Of a stretch of 25,266 nt of DNA, positions 16,488 to 24,791 are shown piece after piece (position 1 is the first letter of the stretch; every line of letters starts with the position of its first letter). Source of the stretch: Deltaproteobacteria bacterium. Lineage in GTDB: Bacteria > Desulfobacterota_B > Binatia > UBA9968. The stretch lies in NCBI GenBank assembly GCA_027297485.1, contig JAPUHZ010000387.1:1-25266 (forward strand), in the 5' to 3' direction. The translations under genes were made by a program, and so were the position numbers. The notes beneath the pieces were generated by a model. It was given only the letters and a program-made list of their open reading frames with translations, ran no database searches and was not told the origin of the DNA.

Positions 16488-16517
16488 TTGTGGCAGCACG
16501 GTGACCTGCCATATAAT
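16488..16517 (+). promoter_or_regulatory. Promoter and palindrome before the GtrA-like gene
   Basis: TTGTGG (16488-16493), an 18-bp spacer and a perfect TATAAT (16512-16517) form a promoter that begins on the base after the palindromic element. An inverted repeat, TGGCAG (16491-16496) and CTGCCA (16506-16511), fills the spacer and could be an operator. Transcription would begin near 16524. Confidence 0.6.
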
Positions 16518-16563
16518 ATTCTAATATAAGAAGGAAACTCCTTTTCTATTAGAGGATTTACAA

Positions 16564-17055
16564 TTGAATATGATCGATCAATTTTTAGGTAATGAGGCGG
16601 GCAATCTCGTTCAATTTATAAAGTATTCCATTAGTGGAGGCGTAGCCACCTTAACCCACATAATAGTTTTTCACCTTGTGGCATGGAAAATATTTTTTGC
16701 TTTACAGGCGAATGATTGGTTCGTAAAATTTCTTAACTTGCCTGTTCAAGAGTTGGATGATTCTACCCGGTCGAGAAATTCTATGATCGGAAACGGCATG
16801 GCGTTTATGATCTCAAACCTGGTCGCTTATCTTATCAATATTTATTGGGTTTTTGTTCCCGGTCGTCATCATTGGATGATAGAAATTGGTCTGTTTTATC
16901 TTGTTTCCGGTGTCGCGCTCACGATTGGTACTGTAATTATGGGGTTTCTAATCAGGCGCTTCGGAATGCTAACAACTTACGCTTTCGGTTCTAACCTTGT
17001 TGCTGCTTTAATGATTAATTATGCAATGCGCAAATTCTTCATTTTCAACGGATGA
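16564..17055 (+). CDS. GtrA-like membrane protein
   Basis: The 163-residue protein has four hydrophobic segments and the marks of the GtrA/DPMS family: QFIKYSISGGVATLTHI at the first membrane segment and NYAMRKFFIFNG at the C-terminus. Members are thought to move polyprenyl-linked sugars or to help polysaccharide export. A polar insert of about 35 residues between the first two segments (with PVQELDDSTRSRN) is longer than usual. The frame starts with TTG at 16564, seven bases after GAGGA; an ATG two codons later (16570) is the alternative. No glycosyltransferase gene lies beside it. Confidence 0.8.
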   Translation: MNMIDQFLGNEAGNLVQFIKYSISGGVATLTHIIVFHLVAWKIFFALQANDWFVKFLNLPVQELDDSTRSRNSMIGNGMAFMISNLVAYLINIYWVFVPGRHHWMIEIGLFYLVSGVALTIGTVIMGFLIRRFGMLTTYAFGSNLVAALMINYAMRKFFIFNG

Positions 17056-17174
17056 GAATGGAAGATCATGGGGGCCAGGGCGAGTTGGCTGTCCGGACCG
17101 ACGGTGGCGTCAATCTGTGGAGAGATCTAGCAAAAAATCAAGAATCCATAGACCTGGCCCTCTCTGACTCCTAA
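17052..17174 (+). CDS. Possible 40-codon ORF coupled to the GtrA-like gene
   Basis: An ATG overlaps the stop of the GtrA-like gene (ATGA at 17052-17055) and opens a frame of 40 codons ending in TAA at 17172-17174. The product would be polar, with no Cys and no membrane segment, and contains NLWRDLAKNQESIDLAL, a likely helix. The 4-base overlap fits translational coupling. There is no strong ribosome site and no family that I recognise, so chance or a remnant of a larger gene remains possible. Confidence 0.35.
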   Translation: MRMEDHGGQGELAVRTDGGVNLWRDLAKNQESIDLALSDS

Positions 17175-17214
17175 TTGAACCCTAAAACCAAACCATCCTA
17201 TAACTGCTGCATTT

Positions 17215-18252
17215 TTATCGGGTCACCGGAAGCTGCTGATCGTTCCACTCCACCATCCCCCCTTTGAGATTCGAGACTTGCTCGAAGCCGAGACCGGTAA
17301 GGATGGCTGCCGCGGTCGTGCTGCGTGCTCCGGCCCGACAGATGACGATGATCTGTTTCTCTTTGTATACCTCCAGTTTATCTGCCCGCGTGGGGAGCTC
17401 TTTGAGTGGGATCAGTAGGCTTTCGCGGATATGGCCAAGCTCGCCCGAGTACTCCTCCGGTTCGCGGACATCGATTAGCATAGGGGTTGGAGCGGCCTCC
17501 AGGAGAGTCTGAACTTCCTGTGGAGTAAGCTGGCGCACCTGATTTAGTTCGGCCAGGGTGGGGAAATGGATCTGGTTATCCTCCAGGGCTGATTGGTTCG
17601 GCTGGAGGACTTCTTGGATTTTATCCGGAAGGGGCAGACCCAGGCCGTTCATGAGCTCGATGTACGCCTCCCGTGTCCGGCCTGCGAGGCGCGGATTAAA
17701 CTGTTTTTCTCGGCCTATGGTGGAATGGGTGTTTCCGCGGTAATCATGTCCGGGAAAGACCAGGGTCTCATCCGGTAGACGGAACAGCTTCTCCGTGATC
17801 GAGTCAAACTGGGCTCCTGGGTCACCACCGGCAAAATCAGAGCGTCCTGTCCCCCCGACGAACAGGGTGTCGCCGGTAAGTACCCGGTCGTTCACAAAAA
17901 GGCTCATACTGTCAGGCGTATGGCCAGGGGTGTGCAGGATCTTGATCGCGATATCTCCTATGGTGACGGTCTCTCCGTCCTCGACATGGATGTCCGAATA
18001 GGGAGAAGGGGCACGCCGATGCATGAGGACTCTGGCACCCGTTAGATTCTTGAGATCGGAGCAGCCTGTCCGGTGGTCGGCGTGTGTATGGGTATCGACA
18101 ATAGTGTCGAGCTTTAGTCCGTGGTAAGCAAGGAAAGCGAGATAACGCTCCACCTTCTCTAAAACGGGATCAACTAAGGCTGCCTTTTGGGTGTTCTCGC
18201 AGGCGATAAGGTAGGTTTTACACTTGCCGCGATTAAGCTCTCGGAAAATCAT
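17215..18252 (-). CDS. Persulfide dioxygenase-like MBL fold fused to rhodanese
   Basis: Residues 1-230 form an ETHE1-like metallo-beta-lactamase domain: HTHADH (His55, His57, Asp59, His60), HTPGHTPDS with His111, LTGDTLF with Asp128 and FPGHDY with His169. GTGRSDF is also typical. Residues 240-345 form a rhodanese domain with active-site Cys305 in CRAGARST. Such fusions oxidise glutathione or similar persulfide to sulfite and can pass the sulfane sulfur to the rhodanese Cys. It should act in the cytoplasm in sulfide detoxification. The ATG at 18252 follows a G-rich ribosome site. The next gene upstream on the strand encodes a Cys-containing membrane protein, and a long hairpin lies between them. 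Confidence 0.9.
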   Translation of the reverse strand: MIFRELNRGKCKTYLIACENTQKAALVDPVLEKVERYLAFLAYHGLKLDTIVDTHTHADHRTGCSDLKNLTGARVLMHRRAPSPYSDIHVEDGETVTIGDIAIKILHTPGHTPDSMSLFVNDRVLTGDTLFVGGTGRSDFAGGDPGAQFDSITEKLFRLPDETLVFPGHDYRGNTHSTIGREKQFNPRLAGRTREAYIELMNGLGLPLPDKIQEVLQPNQSALEDNQIHFPTLAELNQVRQLTPQEVQTLLEAAPTPMLIDVREPEEYSGELGHIRESLLIPLKELPTRADKLEVYKEKQIIVICRAGARSTTAAAILTGLGFEQVSNLKGGMVEWNDQQLPVTR

Positions 18253-18282
18253 ATCCCCCCCTTTCTACCTCTGAGGTTCGGC

Positions 18283-18338
18283 TCGTGGCTTTAGCCATTT
18301 TGCGGTAACCACCGTTCATGTGGCTATAGCTGCCACGA
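18283..18338 (-). other. Nested 56-nt hairpin before the persulfide dioxygenase gene
   Basis: Three nested inverted repeats share one axis: TCGTGGC (18283-18289) with GCCACGA (18332-18338), TAGCCA (18292-18297) with TGGCTA (18321-18326), and CGGT (18303-18306) with ACCG (18311-18314). Small internal loops separate them. It lies about 30 bases before the ATG at 18252, so on the minus strand it would be in the mRNA leader. It may be a leader structure, a small RNA fold or a repetitive palindrome; there is no T-run to make it a terminator. Confidence 0.6.
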
Positions 18339-18459
18339 AACTGGCCTGGGTACAATACCTTGTTCACAAATCAATCTCCAAACTTAACTCTGCCCTACGG
18401 TCTCCGCAATCGGTCTCGCTTGGATGTCCTGTTGCCCAACACTTTTTGTTGTAGCACTC

Positions 18460-18777
18460 TCATGCCTCAACCCTCTTGGATTTTCCCCAAAACTGCCCAA
18501 TGAGTAGACCCAGGACAAAAGTTGCTCCCAGAGTAGCCAGCTCAAAGCTCCAGAGACCCGGACCGACGACTCGAGCTGACTCCTGGCGGCTGATCTGAGT
18601 CATCTGCGGGATCTGTTCGATCTCGTAGACACAGACCTCGCCTGTTGGAAGAGAGCAGAAGCGTTCGGGAGGACATCGTGTCAGGATCTTTTGTTCCACC
18701 CCTTCACCACACCGCGCCCCTGCCCCTTTAAGCACTTCGAGGGTGACCTCCGGATACTTTGAAATTTGCTCTGGCAT
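18460..18777 (-). CDS. Small Cys-containing membrane protein, unknown
   Basis: The 105-residue product has a soluble N-terminal part with four Cys (23, 35, 41, 49) and one predicted membrane segment at about 76-97, with a Lys/Arg end. I do not recognise the family. The frame is open to 18795, but the ATG at 18777 is preceded by AGGAGG at the best distance, so it is preferred. The Cys pattern could hold a metal or form disulfides. It is on the same strand as the persulfide dioxygenase gene, 207 bp upstream of it, which hints at a role in sulfur or redox chemistry but does not prove one. Confidence 0.65.
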   Translation of the reverse strand: MPEQISKYPEVTLEVLKGAGARCGEGVEQKILTRCPPERFCSLPTGEVCVYEIEQIPQMTQISRQESARVVGPGLWSFELATLGATFVLGLLIGQFWGKSKRVEA

Positions 18778-19036
18778 AACAAGCCTCCTGAGCAAGTAGG
18801 AACTATCTTACCACTACGCCTGTACTTAAGTCTTGTGGAAAGCCGCAGCGTTTGTCCTGTTCCATGAGGAGAAAAATAATCTTGATAATAAGCGTGCCAG
18901 GCTTGAGTTATTGACTTAACGGTAGCTTGCGCGACAGCCGTAGCAACTGTTTTATGGAATGAAGTACGCACATTTGCTATGACCATTTATCGTTTTCCAT
19001 CTTGCTTCTGAGCTAAGTTTTGTTAGACGGAAGAGG

Positions 19037-19393
19037 TTGGAAGACGTTTCATTTATACGTAGGGAGAGTGGCGATGATTTGATCGTGTCATTTGCTATCC
19101 CGGGTTCAACTCCTTACGCGGTTAAGAGTTTGACGCTTTTGCGAACGCCCAAGTATGAATTTATTTTAGACGATGCGGAGCGAGGGATAAACATGTCCTA
19201 TGATGAATTCCCTGATGATGAGGATGACCTTTTGGAAGAGATTGACATACAGGAACAGGAGGTCAGGATCATCACCAGTCATCGCCGTTACACATTGAAT
19301 GTGCGGGATGTAGATAAGGAGAAAATTGAAGAAGCGAAGAAGATCCTTAAGAGGATGAACTTCAATGCCCGGTTCAAACTCCAAGGCATCTAA
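19037..19393 (+). CDS. Small acidic protein, unknown function
   Basis: This 118-residue frame starts with TTG at 19037, close behind AAGAGG. The product has a beta-rich N-terminal half, a strongly acidic middle (FPDDEDDLLEEIDIQEQ) and a basic, helical end (KEKIEEAKKILKRMN). No membrane segment, signal or catalytic motif is seen, and I cannot name a family. The opposite strand also has an open frame here, but it has no ribosome site or protein-like pattern. The true start may be different because the site-to-start gap is very short. Confidence 0.6.
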   Translation: MEDVSFIRRESGDDLIVSFAIPGSTPYAVKSLTLLRTPKYEFILDDAERGINMSYDEFPDDEDDLLEEIDIQEQEVRIITSHRRYTLNVRDVDKEKIEEAKKILKRMNFNARFKLQGI

Positions 19394-19502
19394 CGATGGC
19401 CCTCACACGGCGTGAGATTGGTCGCTAGGCGCAATTCCGGAGCGAGATCGATTGCCACCCTGTATCAGGCGGTTCTGTTCCAACAATCCGCAAGATTCTG
19501 AC

Positions 19503-20480
19503 CTATACGACGCAATTTCTTTCCTGACCTTTGGTGAAGGCAAGGATATTCTCTGCTACTTCATCGAGCAAGCGTTGGCGGGCCTCGCGTGCGCTCCAGG
19601 CGCAGTGGGGGGTCACTAATAAGTTATCCAGCTCCCGTGAAGCTATGATGATCGGGTGATCGGCTGGCGGTGGCTCTTGTGATAGTACGTCTAGTGCCGC
19701 ACCAGCCAACCGTTTTTCCTTCAAAGCTTTGATTAGGGCTTTTTCATCTACAAGTCCCCCGCGTGCTGTGTTGATGAGAAAGGCAGTGGGTTTCATGAGA
19801 CTCAAGGCCCGGCTGTCAATCAAATTTTTTGTCTGTGGGGTCAAAGGGCAGTGAAGGGTGATGATATCCGCGCGTGCAAGTAAATGATCCAAAGGAAGGC
19901 GACCCTCCGGTATTGATGCTGAAGAACCGGGCCGGTCAGCGATCCATACTTCCATGCCGAAGCCTCGGGCCATCTCCGCGACTGACCTGCCGATGTTGCC
20001 GTATCCGACAACTCCCAATGTTTTGCCATCAAGCTCAACAGACGGGAAATCGAGCAGCGTAAACATAGGGCTCTTTTGCCACGCCCCTTTGCGCACCAGC
20101 TCTCCGTATCGACCGGCACGGGCTGCCAGTTCCAGAATAAGTGCCATGGTAAATTGGGCAACGGATTGAGTGGCGTATCCTGGGACGTTGCATACCTTGA
20201 TACCGTGCGCCCGCGCAGCCTCCAGCTCTAGATTGTCGGTCCCGGTTGCGGCCACGGCGATCAGCTTAAGATTCTTGGCCGTTGGGGAGTCAAGTACGGA
20301 TCTGTCCAGAGTTACCTTGTTGATGATAACTGCTTGATAATCTTGCAGCCGCTCTGCCACCTCAACCGGAGTCGAGATCCCATGGAAGGTGCAATCCCAA
20401 TAGGCCGTGAAGCGCTTAAATAAAACGTCCCCGAAGGTTGCAGCGTCCAAAAAGACGATCCGAAACTCAGTACGGCTCAT
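19503..20480 (-). CDS. D-2-hydroxyacid dehydrogenase (HprA/glycerate DH-like)
   Basis: The 325-residue protein has the NAD-binding motif GYGNIG (159-164) in its Rossmann domain and the three catalytic residues of the family: Arg240 in NTARGGLVDE, Glu269 in SQEPP and His292 in TPHCAWS. Asp182 after the second Rossmann strand suggests NAD rather than NADP. Such enzymes reduce 2-oxo acids such as hydroxypyruvate or glyoxylate; the exact substrate is not readable, though glycerate dehydrogenase is the nearest group in memory. It begins one base after the mazG stop, so the two are one transcript. Confidence 0.9.
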   Translation of the reverse strand: MSRTEFRIVFLDAATFGDVLFKRFTAYWDCTFHGISTPVEVAERLQDYQAVIINKVTLDRSVLDSPTAKNLKLIAVAATGTDNLELEAARAHGIKVCNVPGYATQSVAQFTMALILELAARAGRYGELVRKGAWQKSPMFTLLDFPSVELDGKTLGVVGYGNIGRSVAEMARGFGMEVWIADRPGSSASIPEGRLPLDHLLARADIITLHCPLTPQTKNLIDSRALSLMKPTAFLINTARGGLVDEKALIKALKEKRLAGAALDVLSQEPPPADHPIIIASRELDNLLVTPHCAWSAREARQRLLDEVAENILAFTKGQERNCVV

Positions 20481-20481
20481 T

Positions 20482-21291
20482 CTACGAATTCTCTTGACGC
20501 TCTATTTTCTTGGCCTCTTCCCAAAGAGAATCCATCTCCTCCAATGAAGCCTCAGCCAGAGTTTTTCCAATTTTCCGAATGCTCTTTTCTATGTGCGAGA
20601 AGCGTTTAAGAAAACGATCCACAGTTTGGGCCAGAGCGTCTTCGGCATTAAGGTCAATGAAGCGACAAAGGTTGACCAGGGAAAAGAGGACATCTCCCAT
20701 TTCCTCTGAGGTGCGGGTCTTATCGCCGGAGGATACAGCAGTTTTAAACTCGGCGAGTTCTTCTTCTAATTTTCCCCATACCTGCTCTACGCTTGGCCAA
20801 TCGAAGCCGAGAAGAGAAGCCCTGTCTGTCACCGTTTGGGCGCGGGCCAAGGCCGGCATGGCCCGTGGGAGATTGCCCAAAGCCGACGCCGTTTTCTTGG
20901 TGCGATTCTCTTCTGCTTTAGCTTTCACCCAGTGCTGCAGGACAGCGTCTGGATCATACAATTGGCGATCGGAAAACACATGGGGGTGGCGTCGTTTCAT
21001 TTTCTCTACGAGGCGGCAGATAACCTCATCGGCAGTAAACTGACCCTCCTCTTTAGCTATCTGACAATGAAAAACGATCTGATGCAGTAGATCTCCCAAC
21101 TCCTCCGCCATCTCTTTGGGGTCCCCTCTCTTAATGGCCTCGAGCAGCTCATAAGTCTCCTCTAAAAGGAAAGGTTTTAGGGTGACATGAGTCTGTTCTT
21201 TATCCCAAGGGCATCCTTGCTCCCCTCGAAGTCGAGCCATAGCGGCGATCAAATCGTTGAAGCCTTCTCCAACTTTTTTCATCTTCTCCAC
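20482..21291 (-). CDS. mazG: Nucleoside triphosphate pyrophosphohydrolase MazG
   Basis: MazG removes pyrophosphate from NTPs, cleaning the pool and lowering ppGpp under stress. The 269-residue length fits the two-domain form. The first domain has CPWDKEQTHVTLKPFLLEET and EELGDLLHQIVFH; the second has EEMGDVLFSLVNLCRF. These acidic EExxE and ExxD motifs bind Mg. The frame begins with GTG at 21291, five bases after GGGAGG; an ATG at 21282 is the alternative. The 2-hydroxyacid dehydrogenase gene follows directly. Confidence 0.95.
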   Translation of the reverse strand: MEKMKKVGEGFNDLIAAMARLRGEQGCPWDKEQTHVTLKPFLLEETYELLEAIKRGDPKEMAEELGDLLHQIVFHCQIAKEEGQFTADEVICRLVEKMKRRHPHVFSDRQLYDPDAVLQHWVKAKAEENRTKKTASALGNLPRAMPALARAQTVTDRASLLGFDWPSVEQVWGKLEEELAEFKTAVSSGDKTRTSEEMGDVLFSLVNLCRFIDLNAEDALAQTVDRFLKRFSHIEKSIRKIGKTLAEASLEEMDSLWEEAKKIERQENS

Positions 21292-21335
21292 ACGGACCTC
21301 CCTCTACTTTGAAAGTCGCTCACTTTTCTGTCATC

Positions 21336-21350
21336 TCTAGCCATGCTAGA
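21336..21350. promoter_or_regulatory. 15-bp palindrome in the mazG/hydrolase divergent gap
   Basis: TCTAGC, three bases, then GCTAGA is a perfect inverted repeat in the 143-bp gap between two divergent genes, 45 bp before the mazG start. It could be an operator, but no promoter of good quality was found around it. Confidence 0.3.
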
Positions 21351-21434
21351 TCTTAAGTCACGAGTTGGTGTATGTCCAGTTCAATTCAAGGATCAAAAGT
21401 GATTTGAAGAGCATGGGAGGAAAAGGAGAGTTCT

Positions 21435-22283
21435 ATGCCAGTAGCCAAGATTGATGGTTTGGAGGTTTACTACGAAACGCATGGGTCCGGGCCACCGCTC
21501 CTGATGTTCGCGCCGGGCGGTTTTGACGCGACGATAGATAAGTGGTTGACGACTAGAGCATGGAAGGAGATCAACGCCCTAGAGGCACTATCGCCAGAGC
21601 TTACTCTGATCGTTTATGATCGGCGTGAGTCGGGGAGGTCTGCGGGGCGTGTAGAGAAGTTAAGCTGGGAAAGCTACTCACGCCAAGCGAAAGGTCTCCT
21701 CGATTACCTGAAGATTGATTCTGCCTTTGTCCTTGGGGGATGTATGGGCTGTTCGTTGGCCCTCTCATTTGCCGTTCACTATCCGGCGGCCACCCGAGGT
21801 CTCTTGTTGCACTGGCCGGTGGGAGGTTACCGGTGGAAAGTCAACGGTCGGGAGCGTTTCCTCCGTCATCTAAACTTGGCCAGGGAGAAGGGGCTTAAGG
21901 GCATCATAGACCGTGCCAAACATGGGAAAAGCTTTTGGGAAGACGCAGAAGCTGGCCCCTGGGCCTCGGCCATTGCGCATGACGATGCGTTTGCAGACTC
22001 CTTCGGCTCACAAGATTTAGATCGTTATTTAGGCATTGTGGCCACGAGCGGGAACGGACTTTTTGACCGGGATACGGCCACCGGCGCTGAGCCTGAAGAA
22101 ATTATGGGGGTGAAGGTTCCGGCTCTCATCATCCCGGGAGATGACCAGTCTCATGCCACCTCGGCGGCCCATTACGTACGTGAGTGCCTGCCACATCCAG
22201 AGTTTTGGAACGTGATGCCGCCGGAGCAAACGACCGAGCAAAACTGTGAGCGGATACTCGAATTCTGCCGGACCCATGGTTGA
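21435..22283 (+). CDS. Alpha/beta hydrolase with Cys at the nucleophile site
   Basis: The 282-residue protein has the alpha/beta hydrolase layout: a start like VYYETHGSGPPLLMFAPGG (oxyanion region), LTLIVYDRRESGRSAG, the nucleophile elbow and a late PALIIPGDDQSH strand with Asp236/Asp237. The elbow reads VLGGCMGCSLAL, so Cys103 stands where Ser is usual. At the C-terminus, where the catalytic His is expected, the segment is VMPPEQTTEQN, with no His. It may use Cys, as dienelactone hydrolase does, with a His elsewhere (His240 is near the acid), or it may not be a hydrolase. AGGAAAAGGAGAG lies before the ATG. The substrate is unknown. Confidence 0.85.
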   Translation: MPVAKIDGLEVYYETHGSGPPLLMFAPGGFDATIDKWLTTRAWKEINALEALSPELTLIVYDRRESGRSAGRVEKLSWESYSRQAKGLLDYLKIDSAFVLGGCMGCSLALSFAVHYPAATRGLLLHWPVGGYRWKVNGRERFLRHLNLAREKGLKGIIDRAKHGKSFWEDAEAGPWASAIAHDDAFADSFGSQDLDRYLGIVATSGNGLFDRDTATGAEPEEIMGVKVPALIIPGDDQSHATSAAHYVRECLPHPEFWNVMPPEQTTEQNCERILEFCRTHG

Positions 22284-22536
22284 TTTCTCGGTAGGAATAA
22301 AGAATGTGGCAGGTATTGCTTGCTCCTTTGTTTCTCGTTACACATGATGAAACTGCAATCTTCAGGATTTGCTTCAAGGTCAATTGCGGCTAATCGCAAC
22401 AGCCTTTCGGCCTGTCGGACGCTATCTTTAAGGTCTCTAAAAATCGATAGACCTCTCCCTCAAAGCCTTCTCTGTGCATCGTTTTTCTCTGTTTGGAGAA
22501 AGAGAAAAATACTACTGGCCTTTGCGGCTGTGCCTA

Positions 22537-23163
22537 TCAATAAGCGTAATCTATTGCCCCTTCTTTTGATTTTACTTCAGCCAATTCAAAGTATAACCTA
22601 AAATCTCTGGACCAGATCCGCATCTCTTTCTTCGAATAAGGGGGTTTGCCTTCAAAGTCTTTTGGCTGGACACCAATAAGGGTGACCGCCATGAGGGAGG
22701 GCTCTATGTAATTCCAGTTGACTGATGCCATTTCCTTTCCTTTCCCTCCCTCATTGACCTCCATCCTGGCATAGCCAGTTGAGCTGAGCCCTTGAAGGGC
22801 CGTGATCGGTGTAGTGAGTTGAACTCGAGTCAACACATCCGTCGCGGGTTGGAATCCTTTATTCCGGATCATCACCGCAATCCACAGGTGAGACTTAAAT
22901 TCCTTCTTGAATTTTTCGCTCTCATCCCCTGCGAACTGCCCTGTAACACGAGCTAAGATAGGATCAAGATTCGCAGAAGTAAGGGCAATGACCTGAGTTT
23001 CGAAGGCAACCCGTGTGATATTTGGCACCTGAATTTTCAAAATTTGTAAGGCCCGACGCGAGTTCACATAACCCCGATAGCCAAAGAATGAGATCAGCAG
23101 AAGGCCTATCACAATCAACGCGGTGGTTTTTCCACTAAGGAACCTGGGGATTTCGATTTCCAT
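22537..23163 (-). CDS. Membrane-anchored protein of unknown function
   Basis: The 208-residue product has a short basic start, one membrane segment at about residues 13-33 and a soluble, probably periplasmic, domain. The domain is strand-rich with a central SHLWIAVMIRNKGFQPATDV, which resembles an immunoglobulin-like or DUF-type fold, but I recognise no family. A purine-rich ribosome site (AGGAGG) precedes the ATG. It lies 51 bp downstream of rpoD on the same strand and could be read through from it. The gap after it (22284-22536) has only a weak hairpin near 22396-22415 and no gene. Confidence 0.7.
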   Translation of the reverse strand: MEIEIPRFLSGKTTALIVIGLLLISFFGYRGYVNSRRALQILKIQVPNITRVAFETQVIALTSANLDPILARVTGQFAGDESEKFKKEFKSHLWIAVMIRNKGFQPATDVLTRVQLTTPITALQGLSSTGYARMEVNEGGKGKEMASVNWNYIEPSLMAVTLIGVQPKDFEGKPPYSKKEMRIWSRDFRLYFELAEVKSKEGAIDYAY

Positions 23164-23214
23164 CGTGCCTCCTCCTTTTACCTACGCCTCAAAGTCAAGG
23201 CTTGACCCGTAACC

Positions 23215-24765
23215 TTAGGTGTTAGTTGCTATGACGGCCTTAAAGATGGCAATTCTCTGCGGTTGGCGGAGCTTTCTTAGGACCGTGGCTTCGATTTGAC
23301 GAATTCTTTCACGCGTGATTCCAAAAACTTTCCCTGTTTCCTCTAGTGTATATTCTGCTTTCTCTCTGATCCCAAATCGCATGCGGATGATCTTTTCTTC
23401 CCTCGGGCTAAGAGTCGCGAGGATTCTTCGCGTCTCCTGCTGGAGGTTAAGATCAATAACCACTTCCTCAGGGTCAGCAGAGTGCTCATGCTTGAGTAAG
23501 TCGCCGAGACAGCTCTCCTCTCCATCCCCTATGGGCGTTTCAAGAGAAACCGGTTCTTTTACCAGGTTGAAGATTATCTGCACCGTTTTTACCGGCGTTG
23601 CCATTTCAGCCGCAATCTCCTCTAGAGCGGGCTTCCGGCCAAGTTCGCGGTTGAGGTGACCCACTGTTTGGCTGAATTTCCTCGCCAATTCAACCATATG
23701 GACTGGGATACGGATAGTGCGAGAGTGATCCGAAAGGGATCGGGTGATAGCTTGGCGTATCCACCAGCTTGCGTATGTCGAAAAACGAAAACCGAGCCGG
23801 TAGTTGAATTTGTCCACGGCCCTAATAAGGCCGATATTCCCTTCCTGGATGAGATCGAGAAAGTGGAGCCCTCGACCGCAATACTTTTTCGTAATGGCTA
23901 CTACCAGACGGAGATTGGCCTCGACAAAGTTATTCTTCGCCATGGCGACTTGGGCCTTTTTGTCAAGAATGATCGCAACCCTCCGCCCAATTTCCTGGGC
24001 AGCCATTCCCATCTCTTTCTCGACGGTTCGAATCGCTGCCCTTTTTGCCTTTCCGTCGATTTTCCGTTCCAGTTCTTTGAGCCTCTCGTAGGTCTGTTTA
24101 TGGCCTTCAACAATACCTTCGATTTGCTCGCGGTTAAGTCGGAGGGTCTTGATGGCAACAGCATTTTTTTCCCTCTGCCGGATGAGTTTCTTATTGAGCT
24201 GCTTCCGACACCCTTCAGTCATTGGCTTGTCTAGTTGCTCGGTCGTGCGTTCATAACTCCGGGCGAGACGCTGGAGCTTTCTCATTTGTGTCCGAAAACG
24301 AGCTTTGAGGATTTTTTCATCCATCAGGAGGTTCGCCGATGTCTCGTCTCGATCGTTTACAACATCGCGTATGTTTACCAGCCCGGTAGCGACCTTTTCT
24401 CCCAGATCGAGCGCCCAATGGAGCGCGAGAACGGAGGATAGGGCCTCTGCGGTGATCTGCGCCTCACCCTCCTCGATTTTCTGGGCCAGTTTTACCTCTT
24501 CTTCGCGGCTCAGGAGGGGGACGGATCCCAACTCACGGAGATAAAGAGAAACCGGATTTTCTGCCTTCTCTAAGGTGTCGTTCTCGAAGTCAGTGTCGGC
24601 CTCTTCCTCATCCGACACTTCCTCCGTCTGGCTTTCAGTGATGAGCAGTTGATCAGGGCCCCATTTACCATCAAGCCGCTCCTGCAAATCGATGTCCGGC
24701 GAAACCTCCACCTCCTCCAGGAGAAAGTCGTTATTTTCCCTATCAATGGAATTATTCTTACTCAT
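23215..24765 (-). CDS. rpoD: Primary (RpoD/SigA-type) sigma-70 factor
   Basis: The 516-residue product begins with about 65 acidic residues in place of a classical region 1.1, then region 1.2 ([20 protein letters not shown]), a long charged helical insert (about 105-270), region 2 with [34 protein letters not shown] and the [13 protein letters not shown] block, region 3 with IRIPVHMVE, and region 4.2 with [18 protein letters not shown]. The helical insert and intact regions point to a housekeeping or near-housekeeping sigma. It may not be the only RpoD here, because a closely related piece lies upstream at 25149-25266. The ATG at 24765 follows GGAG. Confidence 0.92.
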   Translation of the reverse strand: MSKNNSIDRENNDFLLEEVEVSPDIDLQERLDGKWGPDQLLITESQTEEVSDEEEADTDFENDTLEKAENPVSLYLRELGSVPLLSREEEVKLAQKIEEGEAQITAEALSSVLALHWALDLGEKVATGLVNIRDVVNDRDETSANLLMDEKILKARFRTQMRKLQRLARSYERTTEQLDKPMTEGCRKQLNKKLIRQREKNAVAIKTLRLNREQIEGIVEGHKQTYERLKELERKIDGKAKRAAIRTVEKEMGMAAQEIGRRVAIILDKKAQVAMAKNNFVEANLRLVVAITKKYCGRGLHFLDLIQEGNIGLIRAVDKFNYRLGFRFSTYASWWIRQAITRSLSDHSRTIRIPVHMVELARKFSQTVGHLNRELGRKPALEEIAAEMATPVKTVQIIFNLVKEPVSLETPIGDGEESCLGDLLKHEHSADPEEVVIDLNLQQETRRILATLSPREEKIIRMRFGIREKAEYTLEETGKVFGITRERIRQIEATVLRKLRQPQRIAIFKAVIATNT

Positions 24766-24791
24766 CTCTTAGCTCCGTGAGAAAATACCAT

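Noticed and set aside
18681..18986. 101-residue minus-strand frame upstream of the Cys-containing protein
   Set aside because: It overlaps the better supported gene at 18460-18777, has no good ribosome site, and its composition looks like chance.
19402..19416. CTCAC/GTGAG hairpin after the small acidic protein gene
   Set aside because: A 5-bp stem with no following T-run is not enough for a terminator.
22390..22462. Hairpins in the gap between the hydrolase and the anchored protein genes
   Set aside because: The GCC/GGC stem has a bulge and the AGGTCT/AGACCT pair has a 12-base loop; neither has a T-run, so a terminator call is not supported.
23656..24234. 192-residue plus-strand frame inside rpoD
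   Set aside because: It is the complement of the conserved sigma region 2 and linker; nothing supports it as a gene.
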